Source: Bacteroidota bacterium (lineage in GTDB: Bacteria; Bacteroidota; Ignavibacteria; Ignavibacteriales; Melioribacteraceae). From it: a stretch of 17,864 nucleotides of DNA. Each line of letters starts with the position of its first letter. The stretch's first letter is position 1. The translations under genes were made by a program, and so were the position numbers. Location of the stretch: contig JAEXOD010000113.1 of NCBI GenBank assembly GCA_023447335.1, positions 1 to 17,864 of the forward strand. The letters are read 5' to 3'. Under the pieces are notes generated by a model that saw only the letters and a list, made by a program, of their open reading frames with translations, had not been told where the DNA came from and did not search any database. Positions 1 to 8,726 of the stretch are shown here, one piece after another.

Positions 1-1038
1 GTTCAATATTATGGCGTAATCGGATCATTTGACAGTGCTGCAGTTCCCGGTTCTTGGGTTGGTGCAGGCGGTTGGGGTATCGGTTATTCTAAATCAACAG
101 ATAACGGTGCTACTTGGTCAGATTTCAAAACAGTTGATTGGAGTGCCATTCCAACAACAGCAAAATTTGATAGATTATGGGATTATACCAAAGGTGACGG
201 AAATACAATTAGCGTACAAGGTGATATCAACGTTGATAAAAACGGATATGTTCACTTAGTAACCGGTCTAACAGAATTAAAAGATACAACAGAATATGGT
301 AACAATGCTTTAGTTGAATTCTTTGAAACAGCTAACGGATGGGATGCTAAAATAATCTTAGAAGGTGAAATGTTATTAGATTCTACTTTCACACAACAAG
401 ACGGACCGGGCTTAGGCCAAATGGGACCATCAGTTTATTTAGCAACCGATGCTAATCGTGAAGTATTTGCAGTTCAATATGTTACAACACAAACAGTTGG
501 TAGCAACTATTGCGATATCTTTATTCAAACACGTACTTTAGATGGTAACTGGTCACCTGCTATGAATTTAACAGAAACACCTGATAAAAACGAAAACGGT
601 ACACATTTAGCTCCTTATTTAGGCGGCTCAAATGGTAGCTATACAGCTTACAGTGGTTATTTTTATCAACAAGGTCAAACAGGACCGGTAGTTGATCCTG
701 CAGCAGCAACAGATTTTTATATTGCAGCAGTTCCGTTAACTATTACAGGTGTTGAAAACGAAATTAGCGGAAGCTATAATTTCTCATTAGAACAAAACTA
801 TCCAAACCCATTCAACCCGACTACAACAATTAAATTCTCGGTTCCTGAAACAGGTTTAGTTACATTGAAAGTATATGATGTATTAGGTAGTGAAGTTGCT
901 ACATTAGTTAACGAAAGCATGACTGCAGGTCAGCATACAGTTAACTTTAACGCAGCTGGATTAGCTAGCGGTATGTATATTTACAAAATGCAAGCCGGTA
1001 ACATCCAAAGCGTTAAGAAAATGATGTTAATGAAATAA
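1..1038 (+). CDS. Secreted T9SS cargo protein with Asp-box repeat, 3' part only
   Basis: This is the C-terminal 345 residues of a larger exported protein. The frame is open from base 1, so the true start lies upstream, and the ATG at 370 is only an internal methionine. Bases 94-117 encode S-x-D-x-G-x-T-W, a BNR/Asp-box motif typical of sialidase-like beta-propeller blades. Residues encoded from 796 to 1035 form a canonical type A T9SS sorting domain: NYPNPFNPTTTI, then a KVYD...G.EV.TLV core, then GMYIYKM and a lysine-rich end. Family knowledge says such domains route proteins through the outer membrane by the type IX system, where they are cleaved and the protein is released or anchored. The protein is therefore probably on the cell surface or secreted. 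Its substrate is unknown, because a propeller fragment does not define an enzyme. A strong terminator follows, so it ends a separate transcription unit. Confidence 0.88.
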   Translation, partial: VQYYGVIGSFDSAAVPGSWVGAGGWGIGYSKSTDNGATWSDFKTVDWSAIPTTAKFDRLWDYTKGDGNTISVQGDINVDKNGYVHLVTGLTELKDTTEYGNNALVEFFETANGWDAKIILEGEMLLDSTFTQQDGPGLGQMGPSVYLATDANREVFAVQYVTTQTVGSNYCDIFIQTRTLDGNWSPAMNLTETPDKNENGTHLAPYLGGSNGSYTAYSGYFYQQGQTGPVVDPAAATDFYIAAVPLTITGVENEISGSYNFSLEQNYPNPFNPTTTIKFSVPETGLVTLKVYDVLGSEVATLVNESMTAGQHTVNFNAAGLASGMYIYKMQAGNIQSVKKMMLMK

Positions 1039-1057
1039 TTTGAAATATTTAATTTTA

Positions 1058-1092
1058 AGGGTTCTCTTTGAAAAGAAGAGAACCCTATTTTT
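1058..1092 (+). terminator. Intrinsic terminator after the first cargo gene
   Basis: An 11-bp perfect stem is formed by AGGGTTCTCTT (1058-1068) and AAGAGAACCCT (1076-1086), with a 7-base loop. A T-rich tail (1088-1092) follows. It starts 20 bases after the stop codon at 1038. Confidence 0.92.
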
Positions 1093-1117
1093 GTTAACAA
1101 ATCTTTTAGAATTCCAT

Positions 1118-1146
1118 TTGAACAAAAAATTTACTAATAAGATAAT
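1118..1146 (+). promoter_or_regulatory. Candidate sigma70-like promoter of the TonB receptor unit
   Basis: TTGAAC (1118-1123) and GATAAT (1141-1146) are separated by 17 bases. They lie just past the upstream terminator and about 25 bases before the start codon at 1172. The same stretch also resembles the Bacteroidota pattern: TTTG at 1117 and TAATTTTC at 1143, close to TAnnTTTG. Position and spacing are convincing, but which sigma factor reads it is inferred. Confidence 0.55.
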
Positions 1147-1171
1147 TTTCTCTTTAAAAACCGGAGTTGCT

Positions 1172-4018
1172 ATGAAAAAGTTAAGTACTTTTTCACTTAT
1201 TTTATTCATGATAACAATCCTTACCGGAAGCTTAATGGCTCAATCCGGTACCGGTAAATTGGCAGGTAAAATATTAGACGCAGATACTAACGAACCCTTA
1301 CCGGGTGCGAATGTGATGATTATGAATTCATCGCAAGGTGCTGCAACAGATATGAACGGTAACTATTTTATATTGAACATTGTTCCAGGAACATATGACG
1401 TACAGATAAGCTTTGTAGGTTATGGTTCCAAAATAATAAAAGATGTTCGTATTGTAGCCGGTATTACCTACGAGCTAAACCAAAAGTTAAGTGCCGGTTT
1501 ATCTATGGATGAAATAGTGGTTACTGATAAAAAATTCTTTGAAGAAAAATCTACAAACACAGTTAAAGTAATTGATTCTAAACAAATTCAGAAATTACCG
1601 GTAAAAGGTGTTTCTAATTTAGCATCTTTACAAGCAGGTGTAGTTGTTGCCGAAGGTAGTGGCGGTGCAGACGGAAATGCAGCTATCAACGTACGTGGTG
1701 GTCGTGGTGGTGAAGTTTTATATATTGTTGACGGTGTTCCGCAAAACGATGCATATTCAGGTGCAAACAACTCTCAAGTAAGTAATGCAGCAATTGATCA
1801 ATTATCTTTTCAAATAGGTGGTTATGAAGCTAAATACGGACAAGCTCAATCCGGTATTATTAACGTTACAACAAAATCGGGTTCACCCACATATAACGTG
1901 TTTGGCGATGCTATGACTTCATCATTTACTGATGATTACGGTTATAATTTATATACTGCAACAATTGACGGTCCAATTATTCCGGGTAACAAAAACCATA
2001 CTTTCTTTTTATCAGGTGAACGTGGTTGGTTTTTAGATTCCGATCCTCATGCAGTTAATTTAGTTATACCTTCAGTAGGTATTAATTCAACAACTTTACC
2101 TAATAATAGTGCAAATGTATGGCGCTTTACAGGTAAAACATTGCACAATTTCGATCCGTTTACAATCAGATTAAGTGCAAACGTAAATACACGTGAAAAC
2201 AGAACATATACACATACATATGCTAAAAGTAATAGTGAACACAATCCGTTAACAAAACGCGAGAATTATTCATTCTCGGGTAGATTAAGTCACAACTTAT
2301 CATCAAGTTCTTTTTGGAATTTGAATATTGGTTACAGATTGTACAAAAATGAATCAGGTGACGGTGTATGGTTTGATAATATTGAAGCATACGGTGATAC
2401 AACTTATAACGCTCCTTATTTAACAATTCAAGGTAGCCGTGTTAATCTTGACCCTGTTCAATTATTTTTTGGAAAAGGTCGTGTATCAAACGCGTATACA
2501 AAAACAAATAACTCAACATTTAACGTAGATGTTGACTTTACATCTCAAATTGATAATCACTTATTAGAAGTTGGCGGTGGTTTACAATATAATACATTAA
2601 GAATTTATACATTGGCTCCTGTGGTAGTTGCGTTAGATAACGGAACAAAATCATTAGAAGAAAGAATTGCAATTCAAAATCCTTTCTATTTTGGTTTTGA
2701 TATAACAGGAAAAAATACAGCCGATGATGATGTTTATACAAACTATGAAGGTCGCGACTATTTAACAAGTGCAAAACCTAAACATCCGGTTGTAGTTTAT
2801 GCTTATGTTCAAGATAGATTTGAATTAAGCGATTTAGTGTTAAACTTGGGTGTTCGTTTTGACTATTTTGATAGCAAAGAACAAATATTAAGGGATGAAG
2901 CTTTACCTTATGCTTACGGAGATCCTTTTGAATTTGATGCTGCAGATTTTGTAAGCAAAGATCCTGAATTTTTCGTTTCTCCTCGTATCGGTTTAGGTTT
3001 CCCTGTAACCGCTTCGACAGTATTCCATGCTCAGTACGGTAAATTTATTCAGCCTCCTACATTGCAGGATGTTGTTACATCAGTTAACGCTTTAAATAGC
3101 TTAGTAAAAGATGATAACTTAGGCGTAAATACCGGACATGTAAATAGTGAAGAAACAACACAGTACGAATTAGGTTTTAGACAAGTATTAGGTGATAACT
3201 TTGGTGCTTTAAACTTTACAGCTTTCTATAAAAATACAAAAGGTTTGATTAACAACGAAACAGTATTTTTTAGAAGAAGTGAAGGTGGTCAAGTATCACG
3301 TTATTATCGTCCATATAACTCAGACTTTGGTACAATCAAAGGCTTTGCATTATCGTTAACTTTAAGCAGATTAAGTTATTTTTCTGTTAACTTAGATTAT
3401 ACTTATAGTTTAGCTGAAGGTACCGGTTCGTCAACTAACTCATCTGTAACGGCAGCATTCCGTAACCCAAATGGTGAAACACCAAAGGTTATTGCTCCGT
3501 TAGATTTTGACCAAAGACATACCGGTGTTATCAATTTAAGTTTCTTTGCCGGCGAAGGTGAATTAGGTGTATTAGAAAATACATCTGTAAACGCAATTAT
3601 CTCTTTTAACAGTGGTAGACCTTATACACCGTTAGCTTCACAAGATTTAACACCCGGTGCTAACTCTAACTGGGGAGATAACAAAGGATATATAAATTCA
3701 ACTTACGGTCCGGGTTCAAACCGTATCGATCTTAGAGCCGAAAAAGAATTTAAGTTAGGTGATAATATTTCCATTACTCCTTATGTTTGGATTGAAAACT
3801 TACTTGATGCCGATAACGTAGTTAACGTATATCGTTCAACCGGAAGTGCCTCAACATCAGGTTACTTGTTAACTGATGAAGGAAGAAAGAAAGCACTAAC
3901 CGGCGGAGCAGCTTATGTATCGGATTATAAAGCATTAGAGCAAGACCCAACTAACTATGGTATCCCTAGATTAATTAAATTAGGGTTAAAAGTTAATTTT
4001 TCTAATTTAAGCTTATAA
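1172..4018 (+). CDS. TonB-dependent receptor with CarboxypepD_reg-like N-domain
   Basis: This is an outer-membrane active-transport barrel of 948 residues. The order is: signal peptide (about 1-23, ending LMA|Q), a CarboxypepD_reg-like beta-sandwich (about 29-107, with the typical PLPGANV, D.NG.Y.I.N..PG.Y and FVGY segments), a TonB-box-like DEIVVTD at 113-119, a plug domain (about 129-235, with the INVRGGRGGEVLYIVDGVP signature), then a long barrel rich in aromatic beta-strands. I chose ATG 1172 because it has GGAG at 1163-1166 and begins a clean signal peptide; the longer frame from 1040 runs through a terminator. The protein ends in NLSL rather than the usual terminal Phe. Its ligand cannot be read from sequence. 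It is followed after 35 bases by a T9SS cargo gene and then a PorV-family gene, which suggests they act together at the outer membrane. Confidence 0.93.
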   Translation: MKKLSTFSLILFMITILTGSLMAQSGTGKLAGKILDADTNEPLPGANVMIMNSSQGAATDMNGNYFILNIVPGTYDVQISFVGYGSKIIKDVRIVAGITYELNQKLSAGLSMDEIVVTDKKFFEEKSTNTVKVIDSKQIQKLPVKGVSNLASLQAGVVVAEGSGGADGNAAINVRGGRGGEVLYIVDGVPQNDAYSGANNSQVSNAAIDQLSFQIGGYEAKYGQAQSGIINVTTKSGSPTYNVFGDAMTSSFTDDYGYNLYTATIDGPIIPGNKNHTFFLSGERGWFLDSDPHAVNLVIPSVGINSTTLPNNSANVWRFTGKTLHNFDPFTIRLSANVNTRENRTYTHTYAKSNSEHNPLTKRENYSFSGRLSHNLSSSSFWNLNIGYRLYKNESGDGVWFDNIEAYGDTTYNAPYLTIQGSRVNLDPVQLFFGKGRVSNAYTKTNNSTFNVDVDFTSQIDNHLLEVGGGLQYNTLRIYTLAPVVVALDNGTKSLEERIAIQNPFYFGFDITGKNTADDDVYTNYEGRDYLTSAKPKHPVVVYAYVQDRFELSDLVLNLGVRFDYFDSKEQILRDEALPYAYGDPFEFDAADFVSKDPEFFVSPRIGLGFPVTASTVFHAQYGKFIQPPTLQDVVTSVNALNSLVKDDNLGVNTGHVNSEETTQYELGFRQVLGDNFGALNFTAFYKNTKGLINNETVFFRRSEGGQVSRYYRPYNSDFGTIKGFALSLTLSRLSYFSVNLDYTYSLAEGTGSSTNSSVTAAFRNPNGETPKVIAPLDFDQRHTGVINLSFFAGEGELGVLENTSVNAIISFNSGRPYTPLASQDLTPGANSNWGDNKGYINSTYGPGSNRIDLRAEKEFKLGDNISITPYVWIENLLDADNVVNVYRSTGSASTSGYLLTDEGRKKALTGGAAYVSDYKALEQDPTNYGIPRLIKLGLKVNFSNLSL

Positions 4019-4053
4019 TTCAGAAATTCAAAGAAGAAATTAACGGCGGAAAA

Positions 4054-7000
4054 ATGAAAACGACAAAAATGAAATTAATAACCAAATTAATCTTATTTTC
4101 TTTTATAGTCAGTTTGATAACAATAGGCTGGAAAAGCGATGTTAAGAACGACGGAGGAAAAAGATTATATAAGCCTAACGAAGTAGGGGAATTTACGGTT
4201 TTTAATATTAACAACGTAAGAATTCCTATAGATAATAAAGGTGTTATTGCTGATGTTGACCCGGGTGACGGAGTTGGTGCAGGCGGTACATTTGCAAATA
4301 TTGTCTTCTTATTTTCAGGCGGCTTCTTTTTATCCGGTCAAGACGGTAATACAGTATGGGGTAACGGTGTAATGTCTGCTTCCCGTATTGAAGATTACCA
4401 ACCCGGTCCGGTAGGCGTTAGCCAGAATGATTCAAAAAATAAAGTATATGTAGTTCGCGTTCAGGATAGAGCTTTTGGTGATTCTTGGCAGGAATGGAAA
4501 GATGCCGTAAGTATCGGTGCCGATTTTTATGACGGTGACGGTGACGGTGCTTATAATCCTGTTGATTTAAATGCTAACGGTTCTTGGGATGCTAACGAAG
4601 ATAGACCTGATTTAATAGGTGATTGGACAGCATGGTGTGTATTTAATGACGGTATTCCTGCTGCATTAAAAAGATTTACGGCAGTTCCACCTAAAGGAAT
4701 TGAAATACATCAAACAGTTTTTGGTTTTGCATCAAAAGGTGTTGTTGGTAATATGATGTTTGTTCGTTATCGTATTATAAACAAAGGTACAAAAGCTGAT
4801 AGATTTGATAATGTATATTTTTCGGCAGTAGTTGATCCTGATTTAGGTGATCCTAATGATGATTTAGTAGGATGCGATACTACATTATCTGCCGGTTATG
4901 TTTATAATGATGCAGATGATCCGACATACGGAGCTGCTCCTCCCGCATTTTTAATGGACTTTTTCCAAGGTCCTATTGTTTATAAACCCGGTTATTCGTT
5001 CACAGATGCTGACGGTGACAATATTTATACCGAAGGTGTAGATACTCCTTTAAAAACCGCTTATAATGTTGGTGGTAGAGTAAAAGGAATTAAAGAATTT
5101 AAAGGTGCTTATAATTTACCTTTAACCTCATTTACTCAGTATATGCAATCTCACCCGACACATGGTGATCCAAATACACATTTGGAATTACGCAACTATA
5201 TGGTCGGCGGTAAAGGTAAAAACGGTGATTCATTATTTGTAAGCAAGTGGACATTCGGTAACGGTGCAACTTTAGGTGCCGATACTGCAAGAATTCCGGC
5301 TCATTATATGTATTCAGGTGATCCTTATACTCGTAAGGGTTGGTTAAACACCTCTCCGATAGATCAACGTCAAATGTCTAATACTGGACCTTTTACTTTA
5401 GAAAAAAATGTTCCGGTTGATATTTATGTTGTTTATGTATTAGGTCGTGGTGATAACGCAACACATAGCGTATTTGTTGCAAAACAATACGATGAAATTG
5501 CTCAATTAGTATTTGATAATAATTTCCCGTCTCCTCCTCCTCCTCCTGTTATTGATTATAACGTAACAACAGGTGACGGATTTATTGATGTTGATTTCGA
5601 AACATCTGCACATGTAAAATATCGTGAAATAGATAACGTTTTGGATATCGATAGAAAATTCCAAGGTTATTATGTTACTATGTACAAAACTAACGTGAAA
5701 GCTGCTACGATCGGTTCTGTTAAGAACGAATCTGAGGTTGCTCATTTTAGTTTGGATAACGGAATAAAAGATATTTATGTTAAAGAAAGTAACGGCGGTA
5801 TTAATTTATTACGTAAACAGTCAGAATCCTTATTAGATTCAGCTATATATGCTGATCCTACCACAGGTAGAATAAAAGTAAGAATTACTGAAGATCCTTT
5901 TACAGGTGGAAAATTAATTAAAGGCACGCCATATTATATTGTTATTGGTAACTATACGTTAAACCATAGAGTAATTGTTAACAGAACAACTAATGTTTAT
6001 GGCGGAGACGGAGATTACTTAGATCCTACAAACGGTGCCTTAGAAGAATTTGAAACCGGTTTAATTACAGTTGACTATGGTAACGATATGTATAATCCTG
6101 CTATTTCTGGGGATGACGGTGTTAAAGTTACCGGAGCTTCTGACGGATCAGTTTCATACTTAGTAGTTGATAAAACAAAGTTAACAGGTAATAAATATGC
6201 TGTAGAATTCTTTAAAGATGAAGCTTTAGCAGCAACTGAACATTCAATGTACTACCGTTTGACAAACAAAACTACTAATACGTTATTAGTAGATTCTTCA
6301 AAAATTTACAACTATGACTTCGATGATTATAGCGGTAAAGTCTATGACGGGTTTGTATTAAAAGTAAAACCTAATACGGTTGAATTAAAAACACAAGCTG
6401 CTCATCAAACAGGATACAAACCTGCAGCAAATGCTTGGTTTACAGATTTTGCTTCCGGATTCTTTACCGGTGTTTATTATGTCGGTAACGATTTACCGGC
6501 AGGTGAAAATGTAAGACATCCTAATTGGCCCGCAGCTACATCTAAAGTTATTAAGATTGATGACTTACGCCGTGTTGAATTAAGGTTCGGTACACTTGGA
6601 GTAGGTAAAGCATATAGATACTTAAACGGCTTTGTAGGTACTACACTTCAAAGAAAAAATAGTTGGGTATATGCACAAGGTGTAACATCAGCAGATACAG
6701 CCGGAAGAGGCGGAATCGGAAAATTCGGTGAAGGTTTTGTTGATGTACCGTTTACTGCTTGGGTTGTTGATGAACGTTTCGGCGAACAAAAACAATTAGC
6801 AGTTGGTTTTATCGAAAGATCCAAAATCGAAAAAGGTAACCCTGACGGTTTCTGGAATCCTGATACAAACGTTTCTAACTCACGTGAAGTAATAGTAATA
6901 TTCAATATGCCGTATGATGCAACCGGTAGTCAACAAGTATTAACCGGCGGTGAATTTGCCGGCGGAACAGTTTGGGCAGACATTATAAAAGGCTATACTG

Positions 7001-7575
7001 TGCCTACAGCAGATAACTCTTTAACTGATGCAGAAAAAGAAATTGCAAAATCTCCTTGGTTTAATGCAATGTATGTAGTATCATTACAGAAATTGACTGC
7101 TGCATCAGATTATAAAGTCGGCGATCAATTAAATATTGAACTTGCAAATTATCCGTATTCATCAAAAGACGTATTTGAATTTAATACAAACGCAGGCGGT
7201 CAATTAACAAAAGACCAGCAACAAGGTATTTTTGATAAAGTAAATGTATATCCTAACCCATTATTCGCTTATAATATTGCAACATCGTATGATGCAACTA
7301 AAAATCCGGATGATCCGTTTGTAACATTTACAAATTTACCGGAACAAGTTACAATTAAAATCTTTTCACTTTCAGGAACAAACGAAAGAACATTGACCGA
7401 AGCAGACAAAGAAAGCGGCGTTGGTTCTCCGTTCTTACAGTGGGACTTGAAGAATGATAAAGGATTGCGTGTTGCTTCCGGTATGTATTTAGCAATAGTA
7501 TCTTCTCAACAATTTGGCGAAAAGGTATTAAAATTTGCTATTATTCAACCACAAAAACAATTGAAGAAATATTAA
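4054..7575 (+). CDS. Large T9SS-exported protein with EF-hand-like loops and a Fn3-like region
   Basis: This 1173-residue exported protein has no enzyme domain I recognise. The N-terminus (about 1-25) is hydrophobic after a Lys-rich start and lacks a lipobox Cys. Residues 160-183 hold two acidic calcium-type loops, DGDGDGAYNPVD then DLNANGSWDANE, which share one Asp; a third acidic stretch starts at D318. A run of five prolines (494-498) leads into a Fn3-like region with FQGYYVTMYKT. A C-terminal sorting-type domain begins near Y1066 (VYPNP) and ends with ASGMYLAIV and a Lys-rich tail, so it is probably T9SS cargo. Start 4054 has GGCGGA just upstream, with only 3 bases of spacing. ATG 4069 is an in-frame alternative. 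The neighbours (TonB receptor, PorV-family barrel) suggest surface attachment or a partnership with the receptor. The exact role is unknown. Confidence 0.85.
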   Translation: MKTTKMKLITKLILFSFIVSLITIGWKSDVKNDGGKRLYKPNEVGEFTVFNINNVRIPIDNKGVIADVDPGDGVGAGGTFANIVFLFSGGFFLSGQDGNTVWGNGVMSASRIEDYQPGPVGVSQNDSKNKVYVVRVQDRAFGDSWQEWKDAVSIGADFYDGDGDGAYNPVDLNANGSWDANEDRPDLIGDWTAWCVFNDGIPAALKRFTAVPPKGIEIHQTVFGFASKGVVGNMMFVRYRIINKGTKADRFDNVYFSAVVDPDLGDPNDDLVGCDTTLSAGYVYNDADDPTYGAAPPAFLMDFFQGPIVYKPGYSFTDADGDNIYTEGVDTPLKTAYNVGGRVKGIKEFKGAYNLPLTSFTQYMQSHPTHGDPNTHLELRNYMVGGKGKNGDSLFVSKWTFGNGATLGADTARIPAHYMYSGDPYTRKGWLNTSPIDQRQMSNTGPFTLEKNVPVDIYVVYVLGRGDNATHSVFVAKQYDEIAQLVFDNNFPSPPPPPVIDYNVTTGDGFIDVDFETSAHVKYREIDNVLDIDRKFQGYYVTMYKTNVKAATIGSVKNESEVAHFSLDNGIKDIYVKESNGGINLLRKQSESLLDSAIYADPTTGRIKVRITEDPFTGGKLIKGTPYYIVIGNYTLNHRVIVNRTTNVYGGDGDYLDPTNGALEEFETGLITVDYGNDMYNPAISGDDGVKVTGASDGSVSYLVVDKTKLTGNKYAVEFFKDEALAATEHSMYYRLTNKTTNTLLVDSSKIYNYDFDDYSGKVYDGFVLKVKPNTVELKTQAAHQTGYKPAANAWFTDFASGFFTGVYYVGNDLPAGENVRHPNWPAATSKVIKIDDLRRVELRFGTLGVGKAYRYLNGFVGTTLQRKNSWVYAQGVTSADTAGRGGIGKFGEGFVDVPFTAWVVDERFGEQKQLAVGFIERSKIEKGNPDGFWNPDTNVSNSREVIVIFNMPYDATGSQQVLTGGEFAGGTVWADIIKGYTVPTADNSLTDAEKEIAKSPWFNAMYVVSLQKLTAASDYKVGDQLNIELANYPYSSKDVFEFNTNAGGQLTKDQQQGIFDKVNVYPNPLFAYNIATSYDATKNPDDPFVTFTNLPEQVTIKIFSLSGTNERTLTEADKESGVGSPFLQWDLKNDKGLRVASGMYLAIVSSQQFGEKVLKFAIIQPQKQLKKY

Positions 7576-7576
7576 C

Positions 7577-7599
7577 GGAAAAGCATAATATGCTTTTCC
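7577..7599 (+). promoter_or_regulatory. Perfect intergenic hairpin between the cargo and PorV-family genes
   Basis: GGAAAAGCAT (7577-7586) pairs with ATGCTTTTCC (7590-7599) around a 3-base loop. It lies 2 bases after a stop codon and 29 bases before the next start. No T-run follows, so it is not a clear terminator. It could be a 3' stabiliser or a weak attenuator. A short AT-rich palindrome (CTATAA/TTATAG) follows before the ribosome site GGGAG. Confidence 0.6.
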
Positions 7600-7628
7600 T
7601 ATAATAAAATTTTATAGGGAGAATAAAA

Positions 7629-8648
7629 ATGAAAAAGTTGTTAACGGTTATCCTTATTCTTATAAGCATTACTGCATCTTATGCTGGTGATGTTTCCAGA
7701 AAAGGTACAACTGGTGCTGATCAATTATTAATACCTGTGGGTGCTAGAAGCATTGCAACTAGTGGTGCGTTTGTATCGAATACTTTAGGTGCAGAAGCAA
7801 TTTACTATAATCCTGCCGGATTAGATCCAGCCGGACGTAGTGAAGCAATGTTTTCTTATATGAAATATATCGGAGATTTGAATATTTCTTATTTCGCCGC
7901 AGTTGCTAATCTTGGTTCTTTGGGTAGCTTCGGTTTATCCTTTAAATCTATTGATTTTGGAAATATTGATGTTACTACAAATTCCGAACCTGACGGTACC
8001 GGAAGTACTTATTCACCGGATTATTATGTACTTGGTTTAAGTTATTCTAAAATAATAACTGATCGTGTATCTGCCGGTGCTAATTTTAAATTAATTCACG
8101 AAGGGATTATGAACACTACTGCAAACGGTTTTGCAGTTGATTTTGGTGTTCAGTATAGATTTAATCAGAATTTCACACTTGGTGTAACAGTCATGAATAT
8201 TGGTACAAACATGCGTTACTCAGGTCCGGATTTACAGGTTAAAACTTCAATTCCTAGTTCCAACCCAAGTAGTCAAGCCGCAGCTTATGAACCGGTTACC
8301 GAAGAATTCCAAATTCCTGCTTATTTTATGTTAAGCGCTGCTTATAAATATGACATTAATGCTGAAAATAATGTTCTTTTAGGTGCAACGTTTAAAAGCA
8401 ATAATGCTTTGGAAGATCAGTTAAACTTTGGTGCTGAATATAGTTTTAGTAATATGTTCTTTGTTCGTGCCGGTTATGATTTCTTATTACAAAATGCAGA
8501 CGAATACATTTATGGTATTTCTGCCGGTGCAGGTATTAACTATATGATGGCTGGTAATTTAGGGTTTACTTTAGATTACGCTTTCAGAGATGTTAAAGAC
8601 TTCCCGGAACCAAATCATGTATTTACTGTTAAATTGGCTTTCCAATAA
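7629..8648 (+). CDS. PorV/PorQ-family outer-membrane barrel protein
   Basis: This 339-residue protein starts with a clear signal peptide (about 1-19, ending SYA|G). It carries the family signature near its N-terminus: GADQLLIPVGARSIATSG, followed by the YYNPAGL segment at about 59-65. The rest is alternating beta-strands (GLSYSKIITDRVSAGANFKL, later FFVRAGYDFLLQ and GFTLDYAFRD) ending in FTVKLAFQ, as expected for a FadL/PorV-like barrel. In characterised Bacteroidota, PorV binds the C-terminal signals of T9SS cargo and shuttles them to the attachment complex. This genome may hold several family members, so whether this is PorV itself is not settled. The start has GGGAG at 7617-7621 with 7-base spacing. 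It sits last in a unit with the TonB receptor and a T9SS cargo gene and is closed by a strong terminator. This context fits a dedicated shuttle for the upstream cargo. Confidence 0.85.
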   Translation: MKKLLTVILILISITASYAGDVSRKGTTGADQLLIPVGARSIATSGAFVSNTLGAEAIYYNPAGLDPAGRSEAMFSYMKYIGDLNISYFAAVANLGSLGSFGLSFKSIDFGNIDVTTNSEPDGTGSTYSPDYYVLGLSYSKIITDRVSAGANFKLIHEGIMNTTANGFAVDFGVQYRFNQNFTLGVTVMNIGTNMRYSGPDLQVKTSIPSSNPSSQAAAYEPVTEEFQIPAYFMLSAAYKYDINAENNVLLGATFKSNNALEDQLNFGAEYSFSNMFFVRAGYDFLLQNADEYIYGISAGAGINYMMAGNLGFTLDYAFRDVKDFPEPNHVFTVKLAFQ

Positions 8649-8665
8649 TAGTTTTTTATATTAAA

Positions 8666-8695
8666 TTTACAGGCACCTATTACGATTTTTGTAAT
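8666..8695 (+). promoter_or_regulatory. Candidate promoter overlapping the upstream terminator
   Basis: TTTACA (8666-8671) and TGTAAT (8690-8695) are spaced by 18 bases, and each matches the sigma70 consensus at 5 of 6 positions. Only 17 bases lie between the end of the T-run (8709) and the start at 8727, so a separate promoter could hardly fit elsewhere. The -10 lies in the 3' arm of the terminator stem. Predicted by eye only. Confidence 0.4.
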
Positions 8696-8709
8696 AGGTG
8701 CTTTTTTTT
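8673..8709 (+). terminator. Strong intrinsic terminator after the PorV-family gene
   Basis: GCACCTATTAC (8673-8683) and GTAATAGGTGC (8691-8701) form a perfect 11-bp stem with a 7-base loop. Eight T residues follow directly (8702-8709). Confidence 0.95.
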
Positions 8710-8726
8710 AAAATGAGGATTATGAA

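Noticed and set aside
29..259. 76-residue reading frame on the + strand
   Set aside because: It lies out of frame inside the longer open frame that carries the Asp-box motif and sorting domain. It has no ribosome site.
1040..1171. N-terminal extension of the TonB receptor frame from ATG 1040
   Set aside because: It runs through an obvious terminator hairpin and lacks a ribosome site. The ATG at 1172 has GGAG upstream and opens a proper signal peptide.
5533..5547. Five CCT repeats as a possible unstable microsatellite
   Set aside because: Whole-codon changes would only alter the length of a proline linker, so no switching effect is expected.
5506..5745. Minus-strand 79-residue frame with an Arg-rich stretch
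   Set aside because: The Arg run is only the complement of the (CCT) proline codons in the large exported protein; it is a shadow.
6648..6905. Minus-strand 85-residue frame
   Set aside because: It sits wholly inside a well-supported coding region, with no recognisable domain or start signal.
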